Source of the DNA: Candidatus Peribacteria bacterium
Lineage (GTDB): Bacteria > Patescibacteriota > Gracilibacteria > Peribacterales > Peribacteraceae
DNA: 41,521 bases
Direction of reading: 5' to 3'
NCBI GenBank assembly: GCA_023245775.1
Contig: JAHFJR010000010.1
Span: 1 to 41,521 of the forward strand
Under the pieces are notes generated by a model. It had not been told where the DNA came from, ran no database searches, and saw only the letters and a list, made by a program, of their open reading frames with translations. Positions within the stretch are counted from its first letter, which is position 1. Each line of letters begins with the position of its first letter. Below are positions 1 through 7,149 of the stretch, one piece after another. A program made the translations under genes and the position numbers.

Positions 1-1
1 G

Positions 2-2047
2 ATGCTGAGGACGACGCAGGCGTTCATCGATGGACTTGCTGCGATGAATATTCGTACGGTGGAGGATCTCGTCCTCACCTTGCCGCGCACGCACGAGGAC
101 ATCAACCAAGCGCAGAACTTGCTCAGCGCACCGCTCAATGAGAAAGTCAGTCTTCGAGGAACGATCCACGACCTAAAACTTGTTCGGACAAGGACGAAGA
201 AAGTGTTGGTGCAGGGAAAGTTCTTCGATGAGGAGGGCAACGCCGCGCAGGTGATCTGGTTCAATCAGCCGCATATCATGCGCATGCTCAGGGACGGCCA
301 GAACGTGACGCTCACGGGGAAGATTCTCGAGAACGGTCTCAAATTGCAGTTCCAGAGTCCTCTGTTCGAAGATGAGAAGAAGGCGGCGCTGCATGCCGGC
401 AGCATTGCTGCCGTGTACAGCCAGAGTGAGCAGATCAGCAGCCGGTGGTTTCGGGACAAAATGTTGCTTGTCAAAGACTCGATCAAGCTGATTTCTGAAA
501 CCCTTCCCCCTGAAATTATTTCGGAAGAGAAATTACTCTCGCGGTCACAAGCGATGTTTGAACTGCATTTTCCGTCGACGCCAGAAAAACTTGAGGAAGC
601 GAAGCAGCGAATGGCCTTTGAAGAAATGTACGCATTGCAGATCGAAGCACTTGAACGGAAGAAGCAGTGGCAGGGTGAGAGACAGGAACGTCTGAAGGTG
701 CCGATGGACATCGAGCTCGTGAAAGCGTTCTTCGATTCATTGCAGTTCACCCCTACGGGAGGCCAGAAAGTCGCGATCTACGAAATTCTGAAAGACATGG
801 AACAGGATCGATCGATGTCCAGACTCCTCGAAGGGGACGTAGGGTCCGGCAAGACGCTCGTCGCCGTCATCGTGATGGCGAACGTGTTGCGTTCACACGG
901 CCAGTGTGCGTTGATGGTCCCGACCGAAGTGCTTGCGAAGCAGCATGTTGCGACCGTCTTGCGCCTCCTTATCAATTTCCATACGTACATTCAGAGCGGA
1001 AAGTTTCGGGAGAAGGGGATCGATGCCGAACACTTGAAGTCGATGCGTGCTCCGACCGTCGCACTCCTCACGGGTTCTGTTCCGCAAGCGGAGGCTGAAG
1101 ATATCCGAAGACGTTTGGCATCCGGGCTTATTGACATCGTGATCGGAACGCATGCACTCATCGAGGAGAGTGTTCAATTCAAAGATCTTCGCCTCGCGAT
1201 CGTCGACGAGCAGCACCGCTTCGGTGTCGCGCAGCGGCAGCGGCTCAAGGACAAGGGCCCGCCCGAACGTGCCGGTTCGGTACGGGCGGGAAACCCGCAT
1301 TTTTTGGCGATGACCGCCACACCGATTCCAAGAACGCTCGCTCTCACTGCGTATGGAGATCACGATCTGTCGGTGCTCCTCGAGAAGCCGGGGCAGCGAA
1401 AGAAGATCATCACGAAGGTCGTGCCACCGCTCGAGCGCAGAACCATCGAACGCTTCATCGAGTCTGAGATTCAAAAGGGAAGACAGGCGTTCGTCATCTG
1501 TCCGCTCATCAGCGAGTCGAAGGTCGACGAGATGGCCGAGGTGAAGAACGTTGAAGTCGAAGCGGCAAGACTTGCGAAGGAATTTCCGCATAGAAAGATT
1601 GCAACCTTGCACGGAAGAATGAGTGCTGAGGAGAAGTCTCAGGTCATGGCGGACTTCAAGGGCAGGAAATGCGATCTCCTCGTCTCCACGTCCGTGATTG
1701 AAGTCGGCATCGATGTCCCGAACAGCGTGATCATCGTCATCGAGGGTGCGGAACGCTTTGGACTTTCACAACTGCATCAGTTCAGGGGGCGTGTTGGGCG
1801 GAGCGACCATCAGAGTTACTGTTTCCTGCTCACGACGTTGCCCGAGCAGGCGATGTCCGAGCGTCTAAAAGCCATGGAGCAGCATGATTCTGGCTTTCTG
1901 CTTGCGGAAATCGATCTGAAGCTTCGTGGCCCCGGAGAGCTCTTCGGGCTTCGTCAGAGTGGCATACCGGAGCTTCGCTTCGGAGGACTTCTGAACGTCG
2001 ATCTCGTGCTCAGGGCGAGGAAGGCTGCGGAGAAGATGCTTCGCTAA
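2..2047 (+). CDS. recG: ATP-dependent DNA helicase RecG (probably 5'-truncated by the window edge)
   Basis: RecG unwinds branched DNA and drives fork reversal and Holliday-junction migration. Visible are an N-terminal wedge segment (IRTVEDLVLTLPR), Walker A GDVGSGKT near residues 279-286, the DEQH box at 402-405, motif ATPIPRT, and the C-terminal helicase motifs ending in QFRGRVGR. The first residues already align with the helix that normally follows a short leader, so the true start probably lies a few codons before base 1. The tail stops at ARKAAEKMLR, shorter than many RecGs. An unusual insert, GPPERAGSVRAGN (about residues 419-432), sits between the DEQH box and ATPIPRT and is encoded by nested palindromes (see findings). 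Identity is certain; only the start is open. Confidence 0.96.
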   Translation: MLRTTQAFIDGLAAMNIRTVEDLVLTLPRTHEDINQAQNLLSAPLNEKVSLRGTIHDLKLVRTRTKKVLVQGKFFDEEGNAAQVIWFNQPHIMRMLRDGQNVTLTGKILENGLKLQFQSPLFEDEKKAALHAGSIAAVYSQSEQISSRWFRDKMLLVKDSIKLISETLPPEIISEEKLLSRSQAMFELHFPSTPEKLEEAKQRMAFEEMYALQIEALERKKQWQGERQERLKVPMDIELVKAFFDSLQFTPTGGQKVAIYEILKDMEQDRSMSRLLEGDVGSGKTLVAVIVMANVLRSHGQCALMVPTEVLAKQHVATVLRLLINFHTYIQSGKFREKGIDAEHLKSMRAPTVALLTGSVPQAEAEDIRRRLASGLIDIVIGTHALIEESVQFKDLRLAIVDEQHRFGVAQRQRLKDKGPPERAGSVRAGNPHFLAMTATPIPRTLALTAYGDHDLSVLLEKPGQRKKIITKVVPPLERRTIERFIESEIQKGRQAFVICPLISESKVDEMAEVKNVEVEAARLAKEFPHRKIATLHGRMSAEEKSQVMADFKGRKCDLLVSTSVIEVGIDVPNSVIIVIEGAERFGLSQLHQFRGRVGRSDHQSYCFLLTTLPEQAMSERLKAMEQHDSGFLLAEIDLKLRGPGELFGLRQSGIPELRFGGLLNVDLVLRARKAAEKMLR

Positions 2048-2066
2048 ACTTCATCAATCTCTTCAT

Positions 2067-2306
2067 ATGATCTACGAATATATCAAGGTTCAGAAGAATG
2101 GCATGGTCAAGCTTCCAAGAAAATGGCTCCTTAAAAATCCATCGATGCAGATGATTGCCGAGGAGGTGGACGAGAGTCTTCTTTGCTATAATTTGGTCAG
2201 TTTATCGAACTTCTATTTATGCCTATCGAACTTACCCCCACCCAGCTCGATCTTTCGGCTAAGCTCTCGCAGCACGCGAAGGATGCATGTGAGCTTGTGG
2301 GACTGA
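2067..2306 (+). CDS. Doubtful small ORF, possible AbrB-like remnant
   Basis: A 79-codon frame starts 20 bases after recG. Its first 40 residues (including IKVQKNGMVKLPRKW) faintly resemble the swapped-hairpin AbrB/SpoVT fold. The rest loses any protein-like character and overlaps the better-supported gene at 2219, whose promoter lies inside this ORF. It may be a remnant or not coding at all. Confidence 0.22.
   Translation: MIYEYIKVQKNGMVKLPRKWLLKNPSMQMIAEEVDESLLCYNLVSLSNFYLCLSNLPPPSSIFRLSSRSTRRMHVSLWD
2184..2192 (+). promoter_or_regulatory. Extended -10 promoter (TGCTATAAT) for the 2219 gene
   Basis: A perfect TATAAT with the TGn extension lies 26 bases before the ATG at 2219, predicting a leader of about 20 bases. 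No good -35 box is visible, as is usual for extended -10 promoters. Confidence 0.6.
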
Positions 2307-2572
2307 AGTGTCAGAAGTGCGATGCGAAGCATTTCTACCTCACGGTGCATCGCTACTACGGTCGCGTGCAGGGCATGTCCGCGGAGATCGATCGCTGCAT
2401 CGACTGGTGCCTGGGCAGGGGCAAACTGATCTTCACTGCGCAGCGATTTGGGAACTGGTGCCAGAACAAGGTGAAGTGGGATAAGGAGGAAGAGATGAAG
2501 AGAGCCGAAATGGACAAACTTAAATCCGGTACCGAATATCAGAGAGCGGATTACGAGAGGAGGGTACGTTGA
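2219..2572 (+). CDS. Small conserved-looking hypothetical protein with CxxC motif
   Basis: A 117-residue soluble, charged protein. Two cysteines in CQKC (about residues 33-36) and further cysteines in the middle (DRCIDWC) could bind metal or form a disulfide. The C-terminal third is a Lys/Glu-rich helix (KWDKEEEMKRAEMDKL). It has its own extended -10 promoter and no Shine-Dalgarno sequence. I do not recognise the family. The composition is protein-like and the gene is followed directly by an inverted repeat that may end its transcript. Confidence 0.7.
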   Translation: MPIELTPTQLDLSAKLSQHAKDACELVGLKCQKCDAKHFYLTVHRYYGRVQGMSAEIDRCIDWCLGRGKLIFTAQRFGNWCQNKVKWDKEEEMKRAEMDKLKSGTEYQRADYERRVR

Positions 2573-2583
2573 CCAATGCATTC

Positions 2584-2700
2584 CTGAGAACTGAAAAATG
2601 AATTTTACAGTAGGCCTTCTTGAGTCAGGTTGTTCCTCTTCGGAGAAGTTCAGTTTCATGCCTTGGTAGACACATGAAAAATTCATTTTTCAGTTCTCAG
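2584..2700. repeat. 23-bp perfect inverted repeat with 71-bp spacer between convergent genes
   Basis: The arms at 2584-2606 and 2678-2700 are exact reverse complements (CTGAGAACTGAAAAATGAATTTT on the left, split here as CTGAGAACTGAAAAAT plus GAATTTT). The spacer carries no recognisable gene. The element fills the gap between the 2219 gene and the convergent membrane-protein gene ending at 2705. It could act as a two-way terminator or be a small non-autonomous element. Confidence 0.8.
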
Positions 2701-2704
2701 AATG

Positions 2705-4069
2705 TTACCGATTTTTCTGTTTACTGAACCACGCTCCGGCACTGAGGATCAACATCGCCGCGGGAATCATCATCTGACGGTAGTAGGACTCCGCATTGAG
2801 GAGGAAGCGCACATTCGGCGTGAAGAGGTAGATGAAGAGAATTTCTGCGAGAATGATGAGCCCCCACATCAGTGGCAGCAGCTCGGCTCGTTCGGATTTC
2901 TCCGTCGTGCGAAGCTTCACCATCATGAGAGGAATTGCGACGATCAGCGCGTACCAGACGATGCCGAACGAACCGCGATCGAAGAGTCCGAAGAATGCTT
3001 CACGGAGACCTTCTCGATGGAAGCCGATCAACGTATCGCTGCTGTGAGGAGTGAGCAGCAGGCCTCTGCTCCATGCGAAGAGTTGCCACGGGAGAGAGAG
3101 ACCAAGCGCGATGAGTCCTGAGATCATGCTGTATTTCTTCTGTGTTCGGTTGATGAGTGCTACTCCTGCGATGACGAGAAGCCACGGGATGAATCCAAAG
3201 AGCAGCCCTTCCGATTTGGTCCATACTCCGGAAGCAACGATGATTGCCGAGAACAGGAGCCATCGGTTCTCTTTTGTTCGAACCCAAACGAAGAGGCACG
3301 CGAGCGATAAGAGCAATTCCTGCGTCAACGTGATGTCCGCGTAACCCTGTCCAAGATGCAGTGAGAGTAGAGGAATGCCGAGGATGAGGGTGAGTGTCAC
3401 CAGTGCTCCTGTCGACAATGTGAGTTTTCGAAGGATCAGGAACAGACCGAGGAAACTCGTGATGGAGAGGAGCCACAGGATCGTATTCGCTGCCGTGTCA
3501 TTCCACGTTGACTGACCTTGATTCGCTGTGATCTGCAAAGCATGGAAGAGGAAGGGATACTGCGGCTTCGCCATGCCGCGCACTTCGGTTGGATCGAAGG
3601 CAATATGGCGGTCAACGAAGGAAATCTCGGAACGCATGGTCCAGTTCGTCGCGCTGTCGTACTGGAACGTCGGAAGCAGCACCGCGTGTGCGAAACTGGA
3701 GATCACGGTGGTCCCGATGAGCAGGCAGCAGATGATCGGTACGATTCTTCCCCTTTCCCAAAGGAGCGGGCATTCTGCCCGCGGTAAAACGAGCAATTCA
3801 TTCTTCTCGTAGGGAGTAGATGTCCTTCTATTCACGGTGGCCAGAAGTACCGTGATGATCAGGTGAGCTCCGATCAGACTCAGGGGGGTGAGCGCAACAC
3901 CGAAGATTGTCCACGTGAACACGACGAGCACATTCGTGAATGCCGAGATCGGTAGTCCGAGGGAACCGAGAAGCAGCGAATGATTCGTTCGTAGGATCAG
4001 ACGTGCGGTCAGTGCCCCTTCCAGAATCAGAAGGAACGTGATCCCGATGAAGAGGAGTGCGGAGGGCAT
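2705..4069 (-). CDS. Multi-spanning membrane protein, GT-C glycosyltransferase-like
   Basis: The 454-residue protein is dominated by hydrophobic helices, about ten to twelve of them. After the third helix comes a periplasmic-type loop (residues about 130-190, with DSATNWTMRSE and PQYPFLFH) of the kind that follows the first helices of GT-C lipid-linked sugar transferases (PMT/ArnT-like). The family is inferred from layout, and no catalytic residue can be assigned firmly. Its ATG overlaps the stop of the upstream gene (4069..5151) as TGATG, so the two are probably translationally coupled. A 7-bp stem palindrome at 3766-3782 is read in frame. It ends 4 bp from the inverted repeat at 2584-2700. 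Confidence 0.8.
   Translation of the reverse strand: MPSALLFIGITFLLILEGALTARLILRTNHSLLLGSLGLPISAFTNVLVVFTWTIFGVALTPLSLIGAHLIITVLLATVNRRTSTPYEKNELLVLPRAECPLLWERGRIVPIICCLLIGTTVISSFAHAVLLPTFQYDSATNWTMRSEISFVDRHIAFDPTEVRGMAKPQYPFLFHALQITANQGQSTWNDTAANTILWLLSITSFLGLFLILRKLTLSTGALVTLTLILGIPLLSLHLGQGYADITLTQELLLSLACLFVWVRTKENRWLLFSAIIVASGVWTKSEGLLFGFIPWLLVIAGVALINRTQKKYSMISGLIALGLSLPWQLFAWSRGLLLTPHSSDTLIGFHREGLREAFFGLFDRGSFGIVWYALIVAIPLMMVKLRTTEKSERAELLPLMWGLIILAEILFIYLFTPNVRFLLNAESYYRQMMIPAAMLILSAGAWFSKQKNR
3766..3782. repeat. In-frame palindrome inside the GT-C-like gene
   Basis: GCGGGCA / loop TTC / TGCCCGC lies inside the coding sequence and is translated in a hydrophilic loop (around LPRAECPLLWERG). 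The GC-rich perfect stem resembles the palindromes found elsewhere between genes in this window. Confidence 0.55.
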
Positions 4070-5151
4070 CAGAATTTTTTTGGAGATGGAAGGAGTCGAA
4101 AGACGATCGTGCCGTCACGGAATGTCGTGAGTTTCTCTGACCTTCGTTCGAGATCGCCGCATTTCAGGAGGGTCGATGCATTCTCCTTCGTGACGATCGT
4201 CTCGAATCCCCACTTGAATTTGTCCATGACCACTGCGTACTGCGCGTTCTTTGTATCCTCTGTCTCAGAGGAAATGCGGATCGGATAGCTGAAGTACCGT
4301 AACAGTTTCTCCTTGAAATTCGTTCCGTCGCGACAGACGTAGACGGTCAGAGTCGATTCCTTTCCCTTCGCGAGGGTGTGCAGAAATGCAGCCACTGCGT
4401 GGATGGAACCTGCTTCGTCGTACGTTCCGTGCGAATACTCTGTGAGGTGTTGCGCCGTGTATCGCACCAGATCAACCGAAAAGCGCATCTGGTAGAGCAG
4501 CATTCCGAGGATCAGCATGAGCATTGCTCCTGTTTTCCTCTTCTGCTCGCGCAGGAAGATCAAGCATCCGAGCGCTCCAATCACCGTCACGAGTCCGAGG
4601 AGGACCGTGAAGGACACATCGAGCATCTTGTATCCGCGCAGCGCGTGGTAGCTGCTCGGTGTGTAGATCTCTTCGGTGAACAGATGTCTGAGCGCAATGA
4701 TCGCTGCATTCGGCTGGTTCGCATCATCAAAGCTCATCTTCGTGAATGCGGCATTCGTCTTCTCATCCGTACTCAAGAGGTTCAGAAGCCATGTTTGCTG
4801 CTTTGGCGACCATCCAGGTGACATCGTGAGATCGATACTGACGGTACCCCCTTCCGTCGCCATGGGGAGAGTGAAGCGCAGGTAGTCCGTGAGTGTGTAG
4901 GACGCATCGGCGTGGAGTGGCACCAGATAGACCTCGAGTGATTCGCTGCTCTGGTAGTCGATCGTCACGGTACCACCCTGTCCCTGAATGGTCGTCGAAG
5001 CGTGGCCTTTGTGCGTTGTAAGGGCTTCTTCCACCGAATGTGCTGCATCGATGAGCGCAGGTGTGATCCGTAGCGTCTGTGCAGAGCCAATCACAGGAAG
5101 AGTGAGGAGCACTGCGGTGAGGAGAGTTTTTCTCAGGAGCACATTTCGCAT
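4069..5151 (-). CDS. Secreted/membrane-anchored hypothetical protein with N-terminal signal sequence
   Basis: With the ATG at 5151 the protein has 360 residues and begins with a typical signal peptide (MRNVLLRKTLLTAVLLTLPVIGSAQ). A longer TTG start at 5178 would put charged residues ahead of it and would cover the queF promoter. The region after the signal looks like a beta-rich extracytoplasmic domain. Two hydrophobic helices follow near residues 180-230 (SFTVLLGLVTVIGALGCLIF and a second after a basic loop), then a C-terminal soluble domain of about 120 residues. I do not recognise the family. It is coupled to the downstream GT-C-like gene, so a joint role in cell-surface glycan handling is plausible but unproven. 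Confidence 0.8.
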   Translation of the reverse strand: MRNVLLRKTLLTAVLLTLPVIGSAQTLRITPALIDAAHSVEEALTTHKGHASTTIQGQGGTVTIDYQSSESLEVYLVPLHADASYTLTDYLRFTLPMATEGGTVSIDLTMSPGWSPKQQTWLLNLLSTDEKTNAAFTKMSFDDANQPNAAIIALRHLFTEEIYTPSSYHALRGYKMLDVSFTVLLGLVTVIGALGCLIFLREQKRKTGAMLMLILGMLLYQMRFSVDLVRYTAQHLTEYSHGTYDEAGSIHAVAAFLHTLAKGKESTLTVYVCRDGTNFKEKLLRYFSYPIRISSETEDTKNAQYAVVMDKFKWGFETIVTKENASTLLKCGDLERRSEKLTTFRDGTIVFRLLPSPKKF

Positions 5152-5205
5152 TCTCTCATGCCTCTTCTTTCGATACAATCGACTTCTGTTTTCTTCCTCC
5201 TCTTC

Positions 5206-5595
5206 ATGCCAACGAACACAGAAGATCTGACATCGTTGACAGCTCTCGGCCGCTCATCGAAGCCTGCTCGTACACTCGAGACTTTTCCGAATCACGCTCC
5301 TGGAAATCTGGAGGTCACACTGCATTGCACCGAGTTCACGTGTTTATGTCCCAAGACCGGACAGCCCGATTATGCAGAGATCGAGATCAGCTACATTCCA
5401 AGCAAGCTCGTTGTCGAGTCAAAATCGATGAAGTTGTACCTCGAAACGTATCGCAACGTCGGTGTTTTCCATGAGCACCTTGCGGTCGACATCGGCAAGG
5501 ACTTCGTGAAGTTCATTCGTCCGAAGTCGGTTTCGGTCACGGTGAAATTTCGTACGCGCGGGGGGATTGCGATCGATGCGGTGTGGCACAATTAA
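5206..5595 (+). CDS. queF: NADPH-dependent 7-cyano-7-deazaguanine reductase
   Basis: QueF reduces preQ0 to preQ1 in queuosine biosynthesis, with tRNA as the final target. The short (YkvM-type) form is clear: the nucleophilic Cys lies in CLCPKTGQPDYAEIE, followed by YIPSKLVVESKSMKLYL, which holds the substrate- and NADPH-binding signature. The ATG at 5206 gives 129 residues. A start at 5158 would add a hydrophobic tail atypical for the family. A possible -10 (TACAAT, 5174-5179) lies upstream. No other queuosine genes are nearby, so preQ0 must come from elsewhere in the genome or from outside. Confidence 0.94.
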   Translation: MPTNTEDLTSLTALGRSSKPARTLETFPNHAPGNLEVTLHCTEFTCLCPKTGQPDYAEIEISYIPSKLVVESKSMKLYLETYRNVGVFHEHLAVDIGKDFVKFIRPKSVSVTVKFRTRGGIAIDAVWHN

Positions 5596-5617
5596 AAAGG
5601 AGTGAATTACTTTGATG

Positions 5618-5962
5618 CTATCTCATGTGTAGCCATAGGAATATGGCAATGAAGATCGGCGCAGTGCCCAGTCCCGGCACATACTTTTTTTTGATTCCCG
5701 CCCAAACAAGGTGCTGGATGCCGTTTGCAAGCATCAGCCAAAGAAAGAAATTCATGAGCTGATCTCTGTTTGGTATATTTGGGAGAAAGAGAATGGAAAT
5801 CCAAAAAAGCTGAAACAGAATTTCCCAGAGCAGGAAGACAAGGAATGGCATCCTGAACAGATACCATTTCGCATGAAATCCTGTCGACAGTTCTTCAATG
5901 GAGTGCAGGAACTGGGCACACAGCAGCATCTGAAATGCGAATTCTAACGAGTCTTTTGACAT
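5618..5962 (-). CDS. HXXEE-motif small membrane protein
   Basis: The 114-residue protein has four predicted helices. The motif LHSIEE near residue 20 and the later NGIQHLVW plus KKYVPGLGTA fit the HXXEE family (a small conserved membrane family of unknown function). The ATG sits 18 bases after the 3' end of tRNA-Pro on the same strand, so it may be read from the tRNA promoter. The gene runs convergent to queF, with 22 bases between the stops. Confidence 0.75.
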   Translation of the reverse strand: MSKDSLEFAFQMLLCAQFLHSIEELSTGFHAKWYLFRMPFLVFLLWEILFQLFWISILFLPNIPNRDQLMNFFLWLMLANGIQHLVWAGIKKKYVPGLGTAPIFIAIFLWLHMR

Positions 5963-5980
5963 GGCTGTGGCGGTTAACGA

Positions 5981-6056
5981 TGGTCGGGACGGCGGGGCTC
6001 GAACTCGCGGCCTCCTGGTCCCAAACCAGGCGCTCTACCAACTGAGCTACGTCCCG
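5981..6056 (-). tRNA. tRNA-Pro (anticodon UGG), CCA encoded
   Basis: Read on the minus strand, the cloverleaf is complete: 7-bp acceptor CGGGACG/CGTCCCG, D-arm GCTC-AGTTGGTA-GAGC, anticodon stem CCTGG/CCAGG with loop TTTGGGA (anticodon TGG), a 5-base variable loop, and a T-arm with loop TTCGAGC. The T-stem has one A-C mismatch. Discriminator A and a template-encoded CCA end at 5981. UGG reads all proline codons if suitably modified. Confidence 0.97.
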
Positions 6057-6109
6057 AAAATGCGGTAGAAAATGAAGGAACAGAGTTCGCGCGGCGCTTT
6101 TTGTTCGAC

Positions 6110-6126
6110 GCCCCGCAGAGCGGGGC
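6110..6126. repeat. GC-rich hairpin upstream of tRNA-Pro
   Basis: GCCCCGC / AGA / GCGGGGC is a perfect 7-bp stem with a 3-base loop, about 54 bases upstream of the tRNA 5' end. It has no T-tract and resembles the other dispersed palindromes. Confidence 0.6.
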
Positions 6127-6295
6127 TAGGCAACTGCCTGCCCACCGAAGCTCCGAGCCGAAACGAGGAGCGAAGGCGGGAGCTCTGACCCCGAACGCGA
6201 ACAGGGTACAGATGAATTAAGCAAAGATCCATGCTGGATCTGGAACAGCCGCACCCGCGGAGGGGTGCTGCTAAGGTGCAGGAAATATGTACAAA

Positions 6296-6388
6296 ACAGC
6301 AGCGGCCCTCCGTGCCTGCACACCGAAGTGCCGTTTTAGTTCAAACTATTATCGGTGTTACGGCACGCAGGCGTGGCCGCGGTGTTGA
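6296..6388. repeat. Degenerate REP-like palindrome pair
   Basis: The segment 6296-6326 (core CAGCAGCGGCCCTCCGTG) and the reversed segment 6362-6388 (core GCAGGCGTGGCCGCGGTG) resemble the REP units that flank the RAYT gene at 18.2-18.8 kb (CAGCAG core followed by a CCGCGCCTGCGGCG-like palindrome). They form an imperfect inverted pair. This is a similarity by eye, not a scored alignment. Confidence 0.45.
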
Positions 6389-6390
6389 TT

Positions 6391-6528
6391 CTACCGCAGT
6401 CTCCTGTACGTCCCCTCATTTCTCCGGCTGATCCTTTTGATCTCGATACGTTTCGTCTTTGTTTCGACTGCAAAAATAATTCTGTACTGTCCAGGCGCAC
6501 ACGGAACCAGCCCTTCATTCCCTGAAGA
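6391..6528 (-). pseudogene. Remnant of a RelE/ParE-type toxin gene, frameshifted and missing its N-terminus
   Basis: On the minus strand one frame reads LQGMKGWFRVR and the next frame continues GQYRIIFAVETKTKRIEI followed by KRISRRNEGTYRRL. Joined, they match the C-terminal half of RelE-family mRNA interferases (the ...RvGdYRiiF... strand and the final R..vYr.l). One base is missing between the two parts at about 6495. Everything N-terminal to LQG is replaced by the 33-bp direct repeat. No antitoxin gene is recognisable beside it. Confidence 0.6.
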
Positions 6529-6619
6529 GCTCTGACCCCGAACGCGAACAGGGTACAGAGGTGTTGCACAAATATCCATGTTGGTATTGTCCGCTCATCG
6601 TGATGTACGATCAGTAGCC

Positions 6620-7147
6620 ATGCTCAGGAGCGCCCCGCCATCGCAGGAGTCTCTGACACCTGAGAGTCAGGTGCCACGACGTTACTTCTTGGATCAAAGT
6701 TCGCGTGCGCTTGCTGCCTCACTTCTGACTCTTGCTGGCTGCCATTCTATGCGTGATGATCCCGAGATACAGCGTTCGAAGAATCTTCAGGAGGCAGAGC
6801 GGTACGCACACGAACGGGCGGACGAGATTTTTTCCTCCCACGGCATCGAATACCTGATCAAGGGTTACATCGCAAATTGGCCGTGGATTTCGAGACACAC
6901 ATGGCCGCAGGATCGCCTCGGGATCGCGAGCGAGATTTCGTCGCAGCGCGATGCTCTGCTCGAAGAGACTCTGACTGTCCTTAGGAGTCGGGGTGGTGTC
7001 GGCGATCGTGGGGAGATCAGTGCGGACGGCATCCATGCAGAGGTGACTGTTGAGATGTACAACCAGCTGCAATTGGCTCTTCTTTCCCTGTCACGGAGAA
7101 GTGACAGTACGTTGGCGACCAAACGACTCCTTCGGGAGGGCCTTTGA
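6620..7147 (+). CDS. Putative Tat-exported lipoprotein
   Basis: From the ATG at 6620 the 175-residue protein carries VPRRYFLD (close to the twin-arginine consensus SRRxFLK), a hydrophobic stretch ALAASLLTLA and a lipobox LAGC with Cys about residue 41. Beyond this is a mostly helical domain of about 130 residues with no family I can name. An upstream ATG at 6578 is possible but lengthens the n-region. The gene ends 2 bases before the rarA ATG, so the two are probably cotranscribed. A Tat signal would need a Tat translocase elsewhere in the genome; otherwise a Sec lipoprotein signal is the alternative. Confidence 0.72.
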   Translation: MLRSAPPSQESLTPESQVPRRYFLDQSSRALAASLLTLAGCHSMRDDPEIQRSKNLQEAERYAHERADEIFSSHGIEYLIKGYIANWPWISRHTWPQDRLGIASEISSQRDALLEETLTVLRSRGGVGDRGEISADGIHAEVTVEMYNQLQLALLSLSRRSDSTLATKRLLREGL

Positions 7148-7149
7148 CC

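Larger units (their letters stand above)
6180..6559. repeat. Pair of 33-bp direct repeats (6180-6212 and 6527-6559)
   Basis: The two identical copies begin GAGCTCTGACCCCGAACG and end AGGGTACAGA, and similarity fades gradually beyond them (CAAAGATCCATGCTGG versus CAAATATCCATGTTGG). They bracket 314 bases that hold REP-like sequence and a RelE remnant. The second copy replaces the N-terminal part of that toxin gene. They could be scars of an insertion or two copies of a dispersed element. Confidence 0.8.

Noticed and set aside
893..1612. 239-codon minus-strand frame inside recG
   Set aside because: Shadow of recG with Arg/Leu/Asp-rich composition typical of antisense frames.
5981..6056. tRNA-Pro as an integration site for the neighbouring repeat region
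   Set aside because: Repeats lie on the 5' side of the tRNA, no copy of its 3' end was seen nearby, and no integrase is present.
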